Below, piece by piece: positions 20,331 through 30,607 of a DNA stretch of 64,000 bases. The stretch's first letter is position 1. Every line of letters starts with the position of its first letter. The notes under the pieces are model-generated. The model had not been told where the DNA came from and did not search any database. It worked only from the letters and a program-made list of their open reading frames with translations. Origin of the DNA: Phycisphaeraceae bacterium (GTDB lineage: Bacteria; Planctomycetota; Phycisphaerae; Phycisphaerales; Phycisphaeraceae); contig JANQSF010000130.1 of NCBI GenBank assembly GCA_028284155.1, forward strand, positions 1 to 64,000. Direction: 5' to 3'. Position numbers and translations under genes: made by a program.

Positions 20331-20882
20331 TCACGGCGCAGATTGCGGACTGGAAAGCTTGGCAGAGTTTTGCGTTAGCGGCGGCTCGTTAGCAACGTCT
20401 TTTGACGCAGACCCTTCCGCCACGAAGGCCATCCAATAAAACACCCATCCGGTGACTGCAGTAAAGAGCATGCCCATCGCCGCGGCCTTTGCGACACGTC
20501 GATGCGTTGGGCTGTACTCGTTCGGCTGAACCGGTTTCACGAAACGACGGACTGCCGCGATGATGGTGTATATCCACAGGATGGTCGTCGAAACGGCAAC
20601 GACCAGGTGGATCCATAGCACAGGTGTTAACCAATTGCCGTAGTAAGGTGATGGTTCGGCATACTGACGCCACCCGTTGAGACGCATATCGACTTCAAAC
20701 AACAGCACGGCGATCAACAATCCGATGCCAAGCCCCAACTGTATCTTTTTGTGCAGCGCGTACTTTTGCTTGTACTTGACCAGGTAGATGCTCCATGCCA
20801 TGGTCGGAATGACAACAATCATGGCTACCGCCACGACGTCCAGCATGAGTGAAGCGCGGCTGAACGGGATGAAACCCGGCAT
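20331..20882 (-). CDS. DUF420-family membrane protein
   Basis: The 183-residue protein has four or five hydrophobic helices. Histidines are placed as in DUF420 (YozB/CtaM) proteins: KYALHKKIQLGLGIGLL, TPVLWIHLVVAVSTTILW and THRRVAKAAAMGMLFTAVTG, the last followed by VFYWMAF. Relatives take part in heme-copper oxidase maturation in Gram-positives; whether that holds here is open. The tail after the last helix is Ser/Pro-rich and polar. The start is the ATG at 20882 with GGAG upstream. It follows the ABC1 kinase by 32 bases on the same strand and may close the chemotaxis transcript or belong with the kinase in a respiratory or quinone context. Confidence 0.75.
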   Translation of the reverse strand: MPGFIPFSRASLMLDVVAVAMIVVIPTMAWSIYLVKYKQKYALHKKIQLGLGIGLLIAVLLFEVDMRLNGWRQYAEPSPYYGNWLTPVLWIHLVVAVSTTILWIYTIIAAVRRFVKPVQPNEYSPTHRRVAKAAAMGMLFTAVTGWVFYWMAFVAEGSASKDVANEPPLTQNSAKLSSPQSAP

Positions 20883-20914
20883 CGATTTGGCTCCATGGGT
20901 TCGTCAGGTCGGCA

Positions 20915-23607
<2,693 letters not shown>

Positions 23608-24078
23608 TTAAGCGGCTGCGTTGGTCGTAAACTTCAGTAAGACCGGCGCGTCATCGACCAGAACGCCCCGCGTCTCCGCGTCTTGAATCATTTGCGCCCA
23701 TTCCGCCGGGTCGATCTGGCGGTCGACACTCGGTGGGGAAAGGTCGAAGACCGGTTCTTCGCCGGCAACCGTGGTCAATAACTGTCCGAGCGTGACATTC
23801 ATCAACTCGCCGATGGCGTCCGCCGCGGCCTGTTCGGCCTCCTCGTCATCAGGGTCCAAACCAAGAACGTTTTCGATGAGTTCGTCTGCGATCGCGCGAG
23901 CCGCCAGCAGCGTCAGGGTGCCTGACATCGGACCTCGATAGCTGATGATCGCTCTCATGCAGTTGGCCTGTTCGGCCGGCAGATCACTCTTTTCAACGGG
24001 GTCACCGAACATGAAGCCCACGTTTTCGAGTACGTCGCAGAACACTTGACTCAACGGTGGTGTGTTTAGATCAGGCAT
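23608..24078 (-). CDS. cheX: CheX-like chemotaxis phosphatase
   Basis: The 156-residue protein has the CheC/CheX/FliY fold pattern. It shows the hydrophobic run GTLTLLAARAIADELIENVL, an acidic loop DPDDEEAEQAA, then AIGELMNVTLGQLLTTVAG with the phosphatase motif E-x-x-N. CheX dephosphorylates CheY-P. A single E-x-x-N motif favours CheX over CheC, which has two. The ATG at 24078 lies eight bases inside cheY, with GGGGACC upstream, so translation is probably coupled to that of cheY. The C-terminus (VLVDDAPVLLKFTTNA) has no known role. Confidence 0.8.
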   Translation of the reverse strand: MPDLNTPPLSQVFCDVLENVGFMFGDPVEKSDLPAEQANCMRAIISYRGPMSGTLTLLAARAIADELIENVLGLDPDDEEAEQAAADAIGELMNVTLGQLLTTVAGEEPVFDLSPPSVDRQIDPAEWAQMIQDAETRGVLVDDAPVLLKFTTNAAA

Positions 24079-24457
24079 GAGTGGTCCCCAGGATTTCGTG
24101 GACAACCGTGCTGAACTGTTCAGCCTTGAATGGTTTTCGGATGTACGCAGCGACTCCATGGTCTTTTAACTCTTCGATGCGTGTTGCGCTGCCCTCTGTA
24201 GAGACGACGACGACGGGGATCGACTTGGTCACGCCGTCCTCCGCCATCTTCTGGATCATTTCAACCCCAGTCATCACGGGCATGTTGATGTCCGCGAACA
24301 CCAGGTCGATCCAGTTCGACGCGAGCGCGTCGAGCCCTTGTTGACCGTTGGAGGCGTGAAACACATCACCCAGTGGAATGTCAGCCATGCGTAAGGTCTT
24401 TTCGATGACCTTGCGCACCGTCATGGAGTCGTCGACAATGAGGATGTTGAAAGCCAT
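24071..24457 (-). CDS. cheY: Chemotaxis response regulator CheY
   Basis: This single-domain receiver of 128 residues carries the phosphoryl signal from CheA to the motor. It shows ILIVDDSMTVRKVIEKTL (acidic pocket), LVFADINMPVMTGVEM (phosphoacceptor Asp), PVVVVSTEG (Ser/Thr switch) and AYIRKPFKAEQF (conserved Lys). The start is the ATG at 24457, preceded by the strong site GGAGGTG. It starts four bases after the HDOD gene and overlaps cheX, so it sits in the middle of a tightly packed transcript. Confidence 0.94.
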   Translation of the reverse strand: MAFNILIVDDSMTVRKVIEKTLRMADIPLGDVFHASNGQQGLDALASNWIDLVFADINMPVMTGVEMIQKMAEDGVTKSIPVVVVSTEGSATRIEELKDHGVAAYIRKPFKAEQFSTVVHEILGTTHA

Positions 24458-24461
24458 GGTT

Positions 24462-25325
24462 TCACACCTCCGCGGTGGGTTGTTCGAACACGTCGTCAGC
24501 ATCCTTGAGCCGTTCGACGATCGAGCAGAGCGCCAGTTCGTTGCGAGTTTCGGTTAGATCCAAGCGTTGCAAGGCGGCTTCGCAAGGCAGGTAGTTGCAT
24601 CCATCCCAGCCCACGCCGAGTCCGCTGAGCGTGCAAAGCTGGTCCGCGGCGTGGACGAGGTCGGTCGTGAGCCTGACCTCTTCCCGGGCCTGGTTGGGCC
24701 GGTGGTGCCAGCGAACGACTTCCACCAACTCGTCCGGCAACCCCCAGTGTTGGAGCAATGCCGCGCCGACTTCCGCGTGGTCGATGCCGAGGACGGACTG
24801 TTCAGCCAATTCGAAAGGCATGTTCTCGTTGAATGCCTTGTTTCGAATGGCTGTGCCGTCTACCTCGAGGAAATGACCCAGCACGTACTTGCCGATGTCC
24901 ACGAGGAGGCCTGCCGTGAACGAATGTTCAGGGGCATGAAGTTCCAGCATCTCATCGAGCACCTGCGTGCCAATCGCCACGGCGACACCATGCCGCCACA
25001 ACGCGCCGGCCGGCAGGTCGTAGCCGCGGACGGGCTTCTGCTCGAAGGGCGCGACAGCGGAGCCGATGACCAGTCCCATGGTCCGCCGCATGCCGAGTCG
25101 CACGAGCGCGGCATCAATGGTCGTCACCTTGGATCGCGCAGCGTAGCCGGCAGAGTTGGCGAGTTTCAATACATTGGCCGCGAGCCCCGGATCATGGTTG
25201 ATCAGTCTTGCCACTTCGCAGATGTCGGCTGACGGGTCGCGCAACATCGGGATGACCTTCATCGCTGCGACCGGCAACGAAGCGACCTGCGTGACAGCCG
25301 AGAGTATCTCGTTTCGTCTGGTCAT
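24462..25325 (-). CDS. HDOD-domain signalling protein
   Basis: The 287-residue protein is largely an HDOD domain, a relative of HD phosphohydrolases that usually lacks the full metal site. Features are LPVAAMKVIPMLRDPSADIC, then LINHDPGLAANVLKLANSAG near residue 40, VRLGMRRTMGLVIGSAV, and later HSFTAGLLVDIGKYVLG and VVRWHHRPNQ. These are the canonical HDOD blocks. Such proteins often occur in chemotaxis and c-di-GMP loci as scaffolds or regulators. The ATG at 25325 overlaps the cheD stop by four bases (ATGA) and has GGAGG upstream. The location between cheD and cheY suggests a role in the pathway. Confidence 0.88.
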   Translation of the reverse strand: MTRRNEILSAVTQVASLPVAAMKVIPMLRDPSADICEVARLINHDPGLAANVLKLANSAGYAARSKVTTIDAALVRLGMRRTMGLVIGSAVAPFEQKPVRGYDLPAGALWRHGVAVAIGTQVLDEMLELHAPEHSFTAGLLVDIGKYVLGHFLEVDGTAIRNKAFNENMPFELAEQSVLGIDHAEVGAALLQHWGLPDELVEVVRWHHRPNQAREEVRLTTDLVHAADQLCTLSGLGVGWDGCNYLPCEAALQRLDLTETRNELALCSIVERLKDADDVFEQPTAEV

Positions 25326-25828
25326 AGGTCGGCCTCCTCCCGCCCCGTACGGATCGTGGTTCGGCCGTCCGCGAGATACAGGGTCATCGTGCGCGGTTGC
25401 GTGCCACCGATGTCTTCGCGCTTGATCAGCAGATCGTTTTTCCAAAGGATCTTGCGCAGTGTCGTGTGATTGCGGTCACCGATCTTGAATCGTCCACAGT
25501 TGTCCATTGGACTGGCAGCGCCCGCCGCCTTGATGATGAGACGCGATTTTTCGGCACCGGCATCGAGAACGCCTTGCAGCATCGCAAGTACACCGGTGTC
25601 CACAAACATGTAAGGCCGCGCTTTGGCCTTCTCCGGGTCCAACTTTGAAACTGGCAGCATGCAGTGGATCAACGCCCCAACCTTCACCGCGGGGTCATAC
25701 ACCGTGACGCCGATACACGAACCCAATGAATAGGTCACCAGCATGTCGTCGGGGCTGGTCGAAACGTGCATCTCCGCGATGCCGACGGTTTGCGTCGTTC
25801 CGCGTAGAGATGTGGTGGCAACGGACAT
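25322..25828 (-). CDS. cheD: Chemoreceptor glutamine deamidase CheD
   Basis: CheD deamidates glutamines of chemoreceptors and in some bacteria interacts with CheC. The catalytic Cys lies in YSLGSCIGVTVYD and the His in GALIHCMLP, in the right order. The block AAGAASPMDNCGRFKIGDRN and the following LRKILWKNDLLI are family-typical. The 168 residues match the usual length. The start is the ATG at 25828 with AGGAG upstream. Its presence with CheX, but without CheC here, resembles the Thermotoga/Bacillus style of adaptation. Confidence 0.94.
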   Translation of the reverse strand: MSVATTSLRGTTQTVGIAEMHVSTSPDDMLVTYSLGSCIGVTVYDPAVKVGALIHCMLPVSKLDPEKAKARPYMFVDTGVLAMLQGVLDAGAEKSRLIIKAAGAASPMDNCGRFKIGDRNHTTLRKILWKNDLLIKREDIGGTQPRTMTLYLADGRTTIRTGREEADL

Positions 25829-25858
25829 CAAGTCACTCCTCGCCCGGATTGGGAGGCC

Positions 25859-26677
25859 TCAGCCTCCTGCTTGCAGCGGGCGATAAACCGAGTTGCCCCC
25901 TCGGTCAAACATCTGTGTCGCACGCGTAAGGCTCTCAGCGTGTCCCACCATGAGGTAGCCGTCGCTGCGCAATAGACGGTGGAACTCGGCGATGAGCCGA
26001 TCGCGTACCGGTTGGTCAAAGTAGATCATCACGTTCCTGCATAGAATCACGTCCAACGGCCCTTTCATAGGAAAGGGTGGCTGCGACAGATTCATTCGCT
26101 TGAACAGGATCATGCTTTGAAGTTTGGGGTTCATGCGATAACGGGTGACGCCCGCGTCGCTCTCCTTACGCAGGTAGCGTTTACGCATTGAACCGGGGAT
26201 ACCCGCAATGCGTGCTTCGTCATACAGGCCCGCCTTGGCCTCCTGAAGGACGCGAGTGGAGATGTCGGTCGCCAGGATCTTGACGTCCGGTTGACGTGAC
26301 ATGCGTGTGGCCACATCGTCGAGTGTCATCGCCAGTGAATAGGGCTCTTCGCCCGTCGATGACGCGGCCGACCAGAATCGGAAACGGGTCTGTCCGGCTT
26401 CCAACCACCCCTTGAAGGCATCTCGGATCATGTCGAAGTGATGTGACTCACGAAAGAATGACGTGACATTGGTGGAAATTGCGTCAAGCAGGTGAACGAC
26501 TTCCGTGTCCATAGCCTTTTCGAGGTGCTTGATGTATTCGAGTTCACTCTCCAGGCTCAGGTCCCGCAAACGGCGGCCAATCCGAGACGCTACAAGCGAC
26601 ATCTTGCCGTCTTGCAAGCGGATGCCGCTCTGGTCGTAGATGATTCGGCGCAGTTTGTCGAAGACTCTGGGATTCAT
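25859..26677 (-). CDS. cheR: Chemotaxis protein methyltransferase CheR
   Basis: CheR methylates receptor glutamates with S-adenosylmethionine. The N-terminal helical domain (DKLRRIIYDQSGIRLQDGKM) precedes the methyltransferase fold. The SAM site is FRFWSAASSTGEEPYSLAMT, followed by ILATDISTRVLQEAKAGLY and DVILCRNVMIYFD. The 272-residue length is standard. I prefer the ATG at 26677. The frame runs up to an ATG at 26770, but the extra 31 residues are encoded across a strong hairpin (26709-26738) and are not conserved-looking. No clear ribosome site is seen at either start. Confidence 0.94.
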   Translation of the reverse strand: MNPRVFDKLRRIIYDQSGIRLQDGKMSLVASRIGRRLRDLSLESELEYIKHLEKAMDTEVVHLLDAISTNVTSFFRESHHFDMIRDAFKGWLEAGQTRFRFWSAASSTGEEPYSLAMTLDDVATRMSRQPDVKILATDISTRVLQEAKAGLYDEARIAGIPGSMRKRYLRKESDAGVTRYRMNPKLQSMILFKRMNLSQPPFPMKGPLDVILCRNVMIYFDQPVRDRLIAEFHRLLRSDGYLMVGHAESLTRATQMFDRGGNSVYRPLQAGG

Positions 26678-26708
26678 GGGTGTCACGTCGCGTGCATTAC
26701 GTCGAAAC

Positions 26709-26738
26709 GTGGCGGGAGCGCTGTCGCGCTCCCGCCAC
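26709..26738 (-). other. Strong hairpin between mcp and cheR
   Basis: Perfect 12-bp stem (26709-26720 with 26727-26738, GTGGCGGGAGCG) and a six-base loop, 41 bases after the mcp stop and 31 bases before the likely cheR start. No T-tract follows on the minus strand, so it is more likely an mRNA-stability or processing element, or a partial attenuator, than a full terminator. Confidence 0.65.
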
Positions 26739-26778
26739 GAAGGTGTGTCAGAGGATTCCACCCCTTGCATCAGTCAGT

Positions 26779-29529
26779 TCAGAAGTCGCCCAACTCGTCG
26801 TCGTCAAGCGGGATGATCTGCTGTGGCGTCTTGTTTGATGACGCACCAGCCGACGCCATCGCCGGCTCAGGCGAAGATGCCTTGGGCTGCGCAGCGGGCG
26901 CGGCAGCCGGTGTGGGCGCGACCCTCGTACTGGACGATTGACCAAGCTCGAATCGCGACAGCAGTTCGGTCAGTTGTTGCACCTGCTGATTCAGTTGGCC
27001 TGAAGCGGCGGCCGACTCTTCACTGTTGGCCGCGTTCTCCTGGGTCACCTTGTTCATCTGCTCGACGGCGTCGTTGACCTGGCTGATCCCGTCAGCCTGC
27101 TCCTTGCTCGCCGCGGCGATCTCGCTGATCAGGTCGTTGACCTTGGTCGACCCCTCAAAGATCTCGCTCAGGATCGTGCGAACCTCGTCGGTGATCGACA
27201 CGCCGTTGTTGGCGTTGTTGACGGCCTGCTCGATCAGCGCAGCCGTGTTCTTCGCGGCCTCGGCACTGCGCTGGGCCAGCGACCGGACTTCTTCCGCCAC
27301 GACGGCGAATCCCTTGCCTGCGTCACCGGCGCGGGCCGCTTCCACGGCTGCGTTCAGCGCGAGCAGGTTGGTCTGAAAGGCGATCTCGTCGATCGTCTTG
27401 ACAATCTTGGCCGTCTCGTCGCTGGAGTCCTTGATGGCGTCGATCGCCGTCTTCATGTTCTCCATCGTGGCCGTACCACTCTGCGCGGAGGACTGCGCGC
27501 TGTTGGCCAAGTTCTTGGCCTGGTTGGCGTTGTCCGCGTTCTGCGCTGTCATTGAAGACATCTCTTCGAGGGATGCGGAGATCTCCTCGATCGAGCTGGC
27601 CTGCGTGTTGGCGCCTTCGGCTAGTTTCTGAGCGCCTTCGCTGATCTGCGAACTCGCGGACGTGACCTGGCATGCCGAGTCGTCCACCTGCTGCAAGGCG
27701 TCCTGAAGGATGTCGGCGGCGCGGTTGAGGTTGTTCTTGATCTTGGCGTGATCGCCCTTGTAGTCGCCGGTCACCCGTGCGGTCATGTCCTGCTGCGCCA
27801 ACTTTTCGAGCACACCGCTAGCCTCGTTCACAGGCCGCACGATGGCGTCCACGATCTCGTTGATACCGGCCATCATCGGTCGGTACACGTCATCCAGCAC
27901 ATCCAGGTCGCCGCGGACCGTCAGGTCACCCTCTTCAGATGCGGTGATCACCTTCTGAACCTGGCCTCGGTAATCCGCGCGGGCGTTATAGTCGGACCAT
28001 TCAACGCCGTTGCCCATGTACTCACCGTTCTCGTCGGTCAGGGCTGTGGCGGTGACGCCAAAGGTGAGCGGCCCCAGCTTCAATTCGCTGGTCACCGGCA
28101 GTTTGTGAACGTCGCGCAGAAGACGCCGCTGGTGGTCGGGGTTGGCGTGGAATTCATCGATCTTTGTACCAATCAATGTATCTGGGTTGAAGTTGGGAAG
28201 CAGTTTACGGATCTCATGCTGGTAACTGCGCAACATGTCCATCACGGCCGGGTTGCAATATGTGATCCGCAACTCCTTGTCGCAGGTCATAAACATCGCG
28301 CCCGCGCCTTCAAGCATCGACGCCAAGGAGCGTGCTTTCACGGACGCGAGCTTCTGCTCGGTGATGTCGGTGGCGTACTTGACGACCTTGATGGGCTTCC
28401 CGTTCCCATCGAGAATGGGGTTATACGACGCCTGAATCCAGATGACCTTGTCACCCTTGCCGACGTGCTTGAACTCACCGGCGATGGTCTCGCCTCGATT
28501 GAGTTGTTCCCAGAACGCACGGTATTCGGGGCTCTCACCATATGTGGCCTCGACGAACATTCGGTGGTGTTGGCCTTCGATCTCGTCAAGGGAGTAACCC
28601 ACAACGCCGAGGAAATTGCTGTTGGCAGCGCGGATCGTGCCGTCCATGTTGAACTCGATGACGCCCTGAGCCCGGTCGATTGCCGCAATCGCGCCCGCAT
28701 CGTCGGTCGCCTTCACTGCCGATTCCTTTAACGCTTCGATGGTGGCATTCAGGGCCGTGCCCATACGACCCAACTCGTCCTTCGTACTGACTTCGACATG
28801 TCGACTCAGATCGCCATGCGCGACGGCCTCAAGCACGTCAACCGTTGCGCCAAGCGGTTTGGCAATGAGTCGGCTGAAGAACCAGGCTACGACAAGACCG
28901 ACGGCGATCAGCACGCCCACCAACACGGCCAGCAGCGTCGTCATGCTCTGTGCGTATTCAGTGGCTTCCGACTCGTAGTGGCTGGCCGACTCTGAAACGA
29001 GATCAACCGTCTCGTCGATAGACGCGCGGTGAGCTGTGTAAGCGGGTACGAGAGTGTCGTCAAACACCTGACGTGCGCCGGCCTCGTCGCCCGAGAGCGC
29101 TTTCGGAATGAACTCCTGTTCGACGGCATGAAAGAAGGTCTTGGCCGGTTCGTATGACCTTGTCACAAACTCTGTTTTGACTGGGCCCTCAGGCAACTCT
29201 GCAAGCCAATGGTCATGCCGCTCTTCGTAGCCTCCCGGTCCGTCTTTCAACTCACGGATGCGTTCAGCGAGCCGCTTCAACTCGGCAGGGTCCTTTTCGA
29301 TGAGCATCTGATGCGTCACCAAATAGGGCTCGATCATGTAAGCCGGCGGGGGCAGGATGTCGGCGAGCAGGTCCTTATCCTGAACAATCTTGGTGTAGCG
29401 CGGACCGCTCACCTCGACCTCGCGCAGCGTCGAGTTCGACATCCAGCCGTAACCGGCGATGCCAACAATGAAAACACCGGCGAGCAGGAATAGCTTTGAG
29501 CGGACGCTTAGATTCTTGATGAATCCCAT
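26779..29529 (-). CDS. Membrane methyl-accepting chemotaxis protein with two PAS domains
   Basis: The 916-residue chemoreceptor starts at the ATG at 29529 with GGAGAC upstream. Order: transmembrane helix (about 13-30, [18 protein letters not shown]), helical periplasmic domain of about 160 residues, second helix ([20 protein letters not shown]), and HAMP. Then come PAS 1 (about 290-395, with [16 protein letters not shown]) and PAS 2 (about 400-520, with [20 protein letters not shown]). Two HAMP-like segments ([20 protein letters not shown]) lead to the signalling coiled coil with the hairpin tip [20 protein letters not shown]. An Ala/Pro/Ser linker leads to the acidic end [10 protein letters not shown], which is not an NWETF-type pentapeptide. 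The ligand is unknown. This is the only receptor in the locus. Confidence 0.93.
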   Translation of the reverse strand: MGFIKNLSVRSKLFLLAGVFIVGIAGYGWMSNSTLREVEVSGPRYTKIVQDKDLLADILPPPAYMIEPYLVTHQMLIEKDPAELKRLAERIRELKDGPGGYEERHDHWLAELPEGPVKTEFVTRSYEPAKTFFHAVEQEFIPKALSGDEAGARQVFDDTLVPAYTAHRASIDETVDLVSESASHYESEATEYAQSMTTLLAVLVGVLIAVGLVVAWFFSRLIAKPLGATVDVLEAVAHGDLSRHVEVSTKDELGRMGTALNATIEALKESAVKATDDAGAIAAIDRAQGVIEFNMDGTIRAANSNFLGVVGYSLDEIEGQHHRMFVEATYGESPEYRAFWEQLNRGETIAGEFKHVGKGDKVIWIQASYNPILDGNGKPIKVVKYATDITEQKLASVKARSLASMLEGAGAMFMTCDKELRITYCNPAVMDMLRSYQHEIRKLLPNFNPDTLIGTKIDEFHANPDHQRRLLRDVHKLPVTSELKLGPLTFGVTATALTDENGEYMGNGVEWSDYNARADYRGQVQKVITASEEGDLTVRGDLDVLDDVYRPMMAGINEIVDAIVRPVNEASGVLEKLAQQDMTARVTGDYKGDHAKIKNNLNRAADILQDALQQVDDSACQVTSASSQISEGAQKLAEGANTQASSIEEISASLEEMSSMTAQNADNANQAKNLANSAQSSAQSGTATMENMKTAIDAIKDSSDETAKIVKTIDEIAFQTNLLALNAAVEAARAGDAGKGFAVVAEEVRSLAQRSAEAAKNTAALIEQAVNNANNGVSITDEVRTILSEIFEGSTKVNDLISEIAAASKEQADGISQVNDAVEQMNKVTQENAANSEESAAASGQLNQQVQQLTELLSRFELGQSSSTRVAPTPAAAPAAQPKASSPEPAMASAGASSNKTPQQIIPLDDDELGDF

Positions 29530-29627
29530 TGGAGTGTCTCCAGAGCTTGTGTCAGTATGGTTCAAGGGAAGATGGACGAGTTGCCGGCTGAATCACCTCG
29601 GAACCGGCGGGGACAGTTCATTGGTGG

Positions 29628-30158
29628 TCAGGCTTCGACGGGCTCGTCCGTCAGGGTCGCCGAGGCGACGCTGTTCAGATCCGCACACGTCACGATCGCA
29701 TCGACATTCAGCAGGATGGTGACCTGACTGCCGCACTTGGCCATGGCGCGGATGAACCCGGCGTCAAGGCCGGTATCAAACGACGGCGCCGGTTCGAGTT
29801 GCTCGGCCTCTATACTCAGTACTTCTGAAACCGAATCGACTAGGACGCCCATCTGGCTGGCGCCGTCTTCGGTTTCCACGTCCACGACGATGATGCATGT
29901 CTGGTCGGTGTCTTCCGTCCGGTCCATCGCAAACCGCACGCGCAGGTCGAGCACGGGGATGATCTTGCCTCGCAGGTTGATCACGCCGCGGATGTGCTCG
30001 GGCGTGCGTGGAACCGAAGTGATGTCCATCAGGCCAATGATTTCTCGGACCGTCAGGATCGCCACGCCGTAGACCTCGTTGGCCATCTGGAACGTGAGAT
30101 ACTTGCCGGCCAACGAGTCGGCTTCGGAAACCGTGGCGGTTTGCGCTTCTGTTTGCAT
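29628..30158 (-). CDS. cheW: Chemotaxis coupling protein CheW
   Basis: CheW links receptors to CheA. The 176-residue protein has a short polar N-terminus and then the SH3-like core: YLTFQMANEVYGVAILTVRE, PRTPEHIRGVINLRGKIIPV and MGVLVDSVSEVLSI. GVINLRGKIIPVLDL is the diagnostic receptor-binding block. The start is the ATG at 30158 with GGAGCC upstream. It is the first minus-strand gene after the intergenic region shared with cheA. Confidence 0.95.
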   Translation of the reverse strand: MQTEAQTATVSEADSLAGKYLTFQMANEVYGVAILTVREIIGLMDITSVPRTPEHIRGVINLRGKIIPVLDLRVRFAMDRTEDTDQTCIIVVDVETEDGASQMGVLVDSVSEVLSIEAEQLEPAPSFDTGLDAGFIRAMAKCGSQVTILLNVDAIVTCADLNSVASATLTDEPVEA

Positions 30159-30607
30159 CAGGTGGGCTCCTGCTGAGTGTTGCGATTGCCCGCCCGGTCC
30201 GAGCGTATCGAGGGCCGATGAGTCGATCGGTGTCGATCACTCACATCCGCGGGGAGTCGCAACGTTGGGACGCAGTGGGTCAAACCTTGGGGGTCGTCAT
30301 CTTGACTTGCCGTTCGGCCAGTCGGCTTGCGGTATCCGAGCGGCTTCCGTGGCGTGAGCTCTGTTGGCTTGACATGAACGGGCGGTCGCCCGGCAGGCCA
30401 ACCCCTCCATTGCCCAAGGGCCTTGGGCACCAACGAAATCAGTGTCGGCTCGTAGTCCCCCCGCCTTTAGGGGCCCATCAACACGGTCAGTGCGAGAGAT
30501 TCGGGCGCGGTTGATCGCCCCAGGTTGGCCATCAAGTGAGGTGGGAGGACGACCGATATGGCCCCAGTCGCACCTGACGATGGGGGCATAGCGAGGCGGT
30601 TTTCATT
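30159..30607. promoter_or_regulatory. Divergent regulatory region between cheW and cheA
   Basis: The 449-base gene-free stretch must contain promoters for the cheW-mcp transcript and for cheA. It is rich in short inverted repeats, for example 30411-30429, and G/C blocks, and may contain long leaders. I could not assign -35/-10 boxes with confidence. The cheA side has GAGGCGG at about 13-17 bases before the ATG, somewhat far for a ribosome site. Confidence 0.45.
30411..30429. repeat. Palindrome in the cheW-cheA intergenic region
   Basis: TGCCCAAGG-G-CCTTGGGCA is a perfect 9-bp inverted repeat around a single G. As DNA it could be an operator; as RNA a 7-bp hairpin with a five-base loop. It lies about 180 bases before the cheA start. 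Confidence 0.55.

Noticed and set aside
30265-30300. Bases resembling parts of a c-di-GMP riboswitch (GGGACGCA near GGTCAAACC)
   Set aside because: The order and spacing of the conserved blocks are wrong and no matching stems could be drawn.
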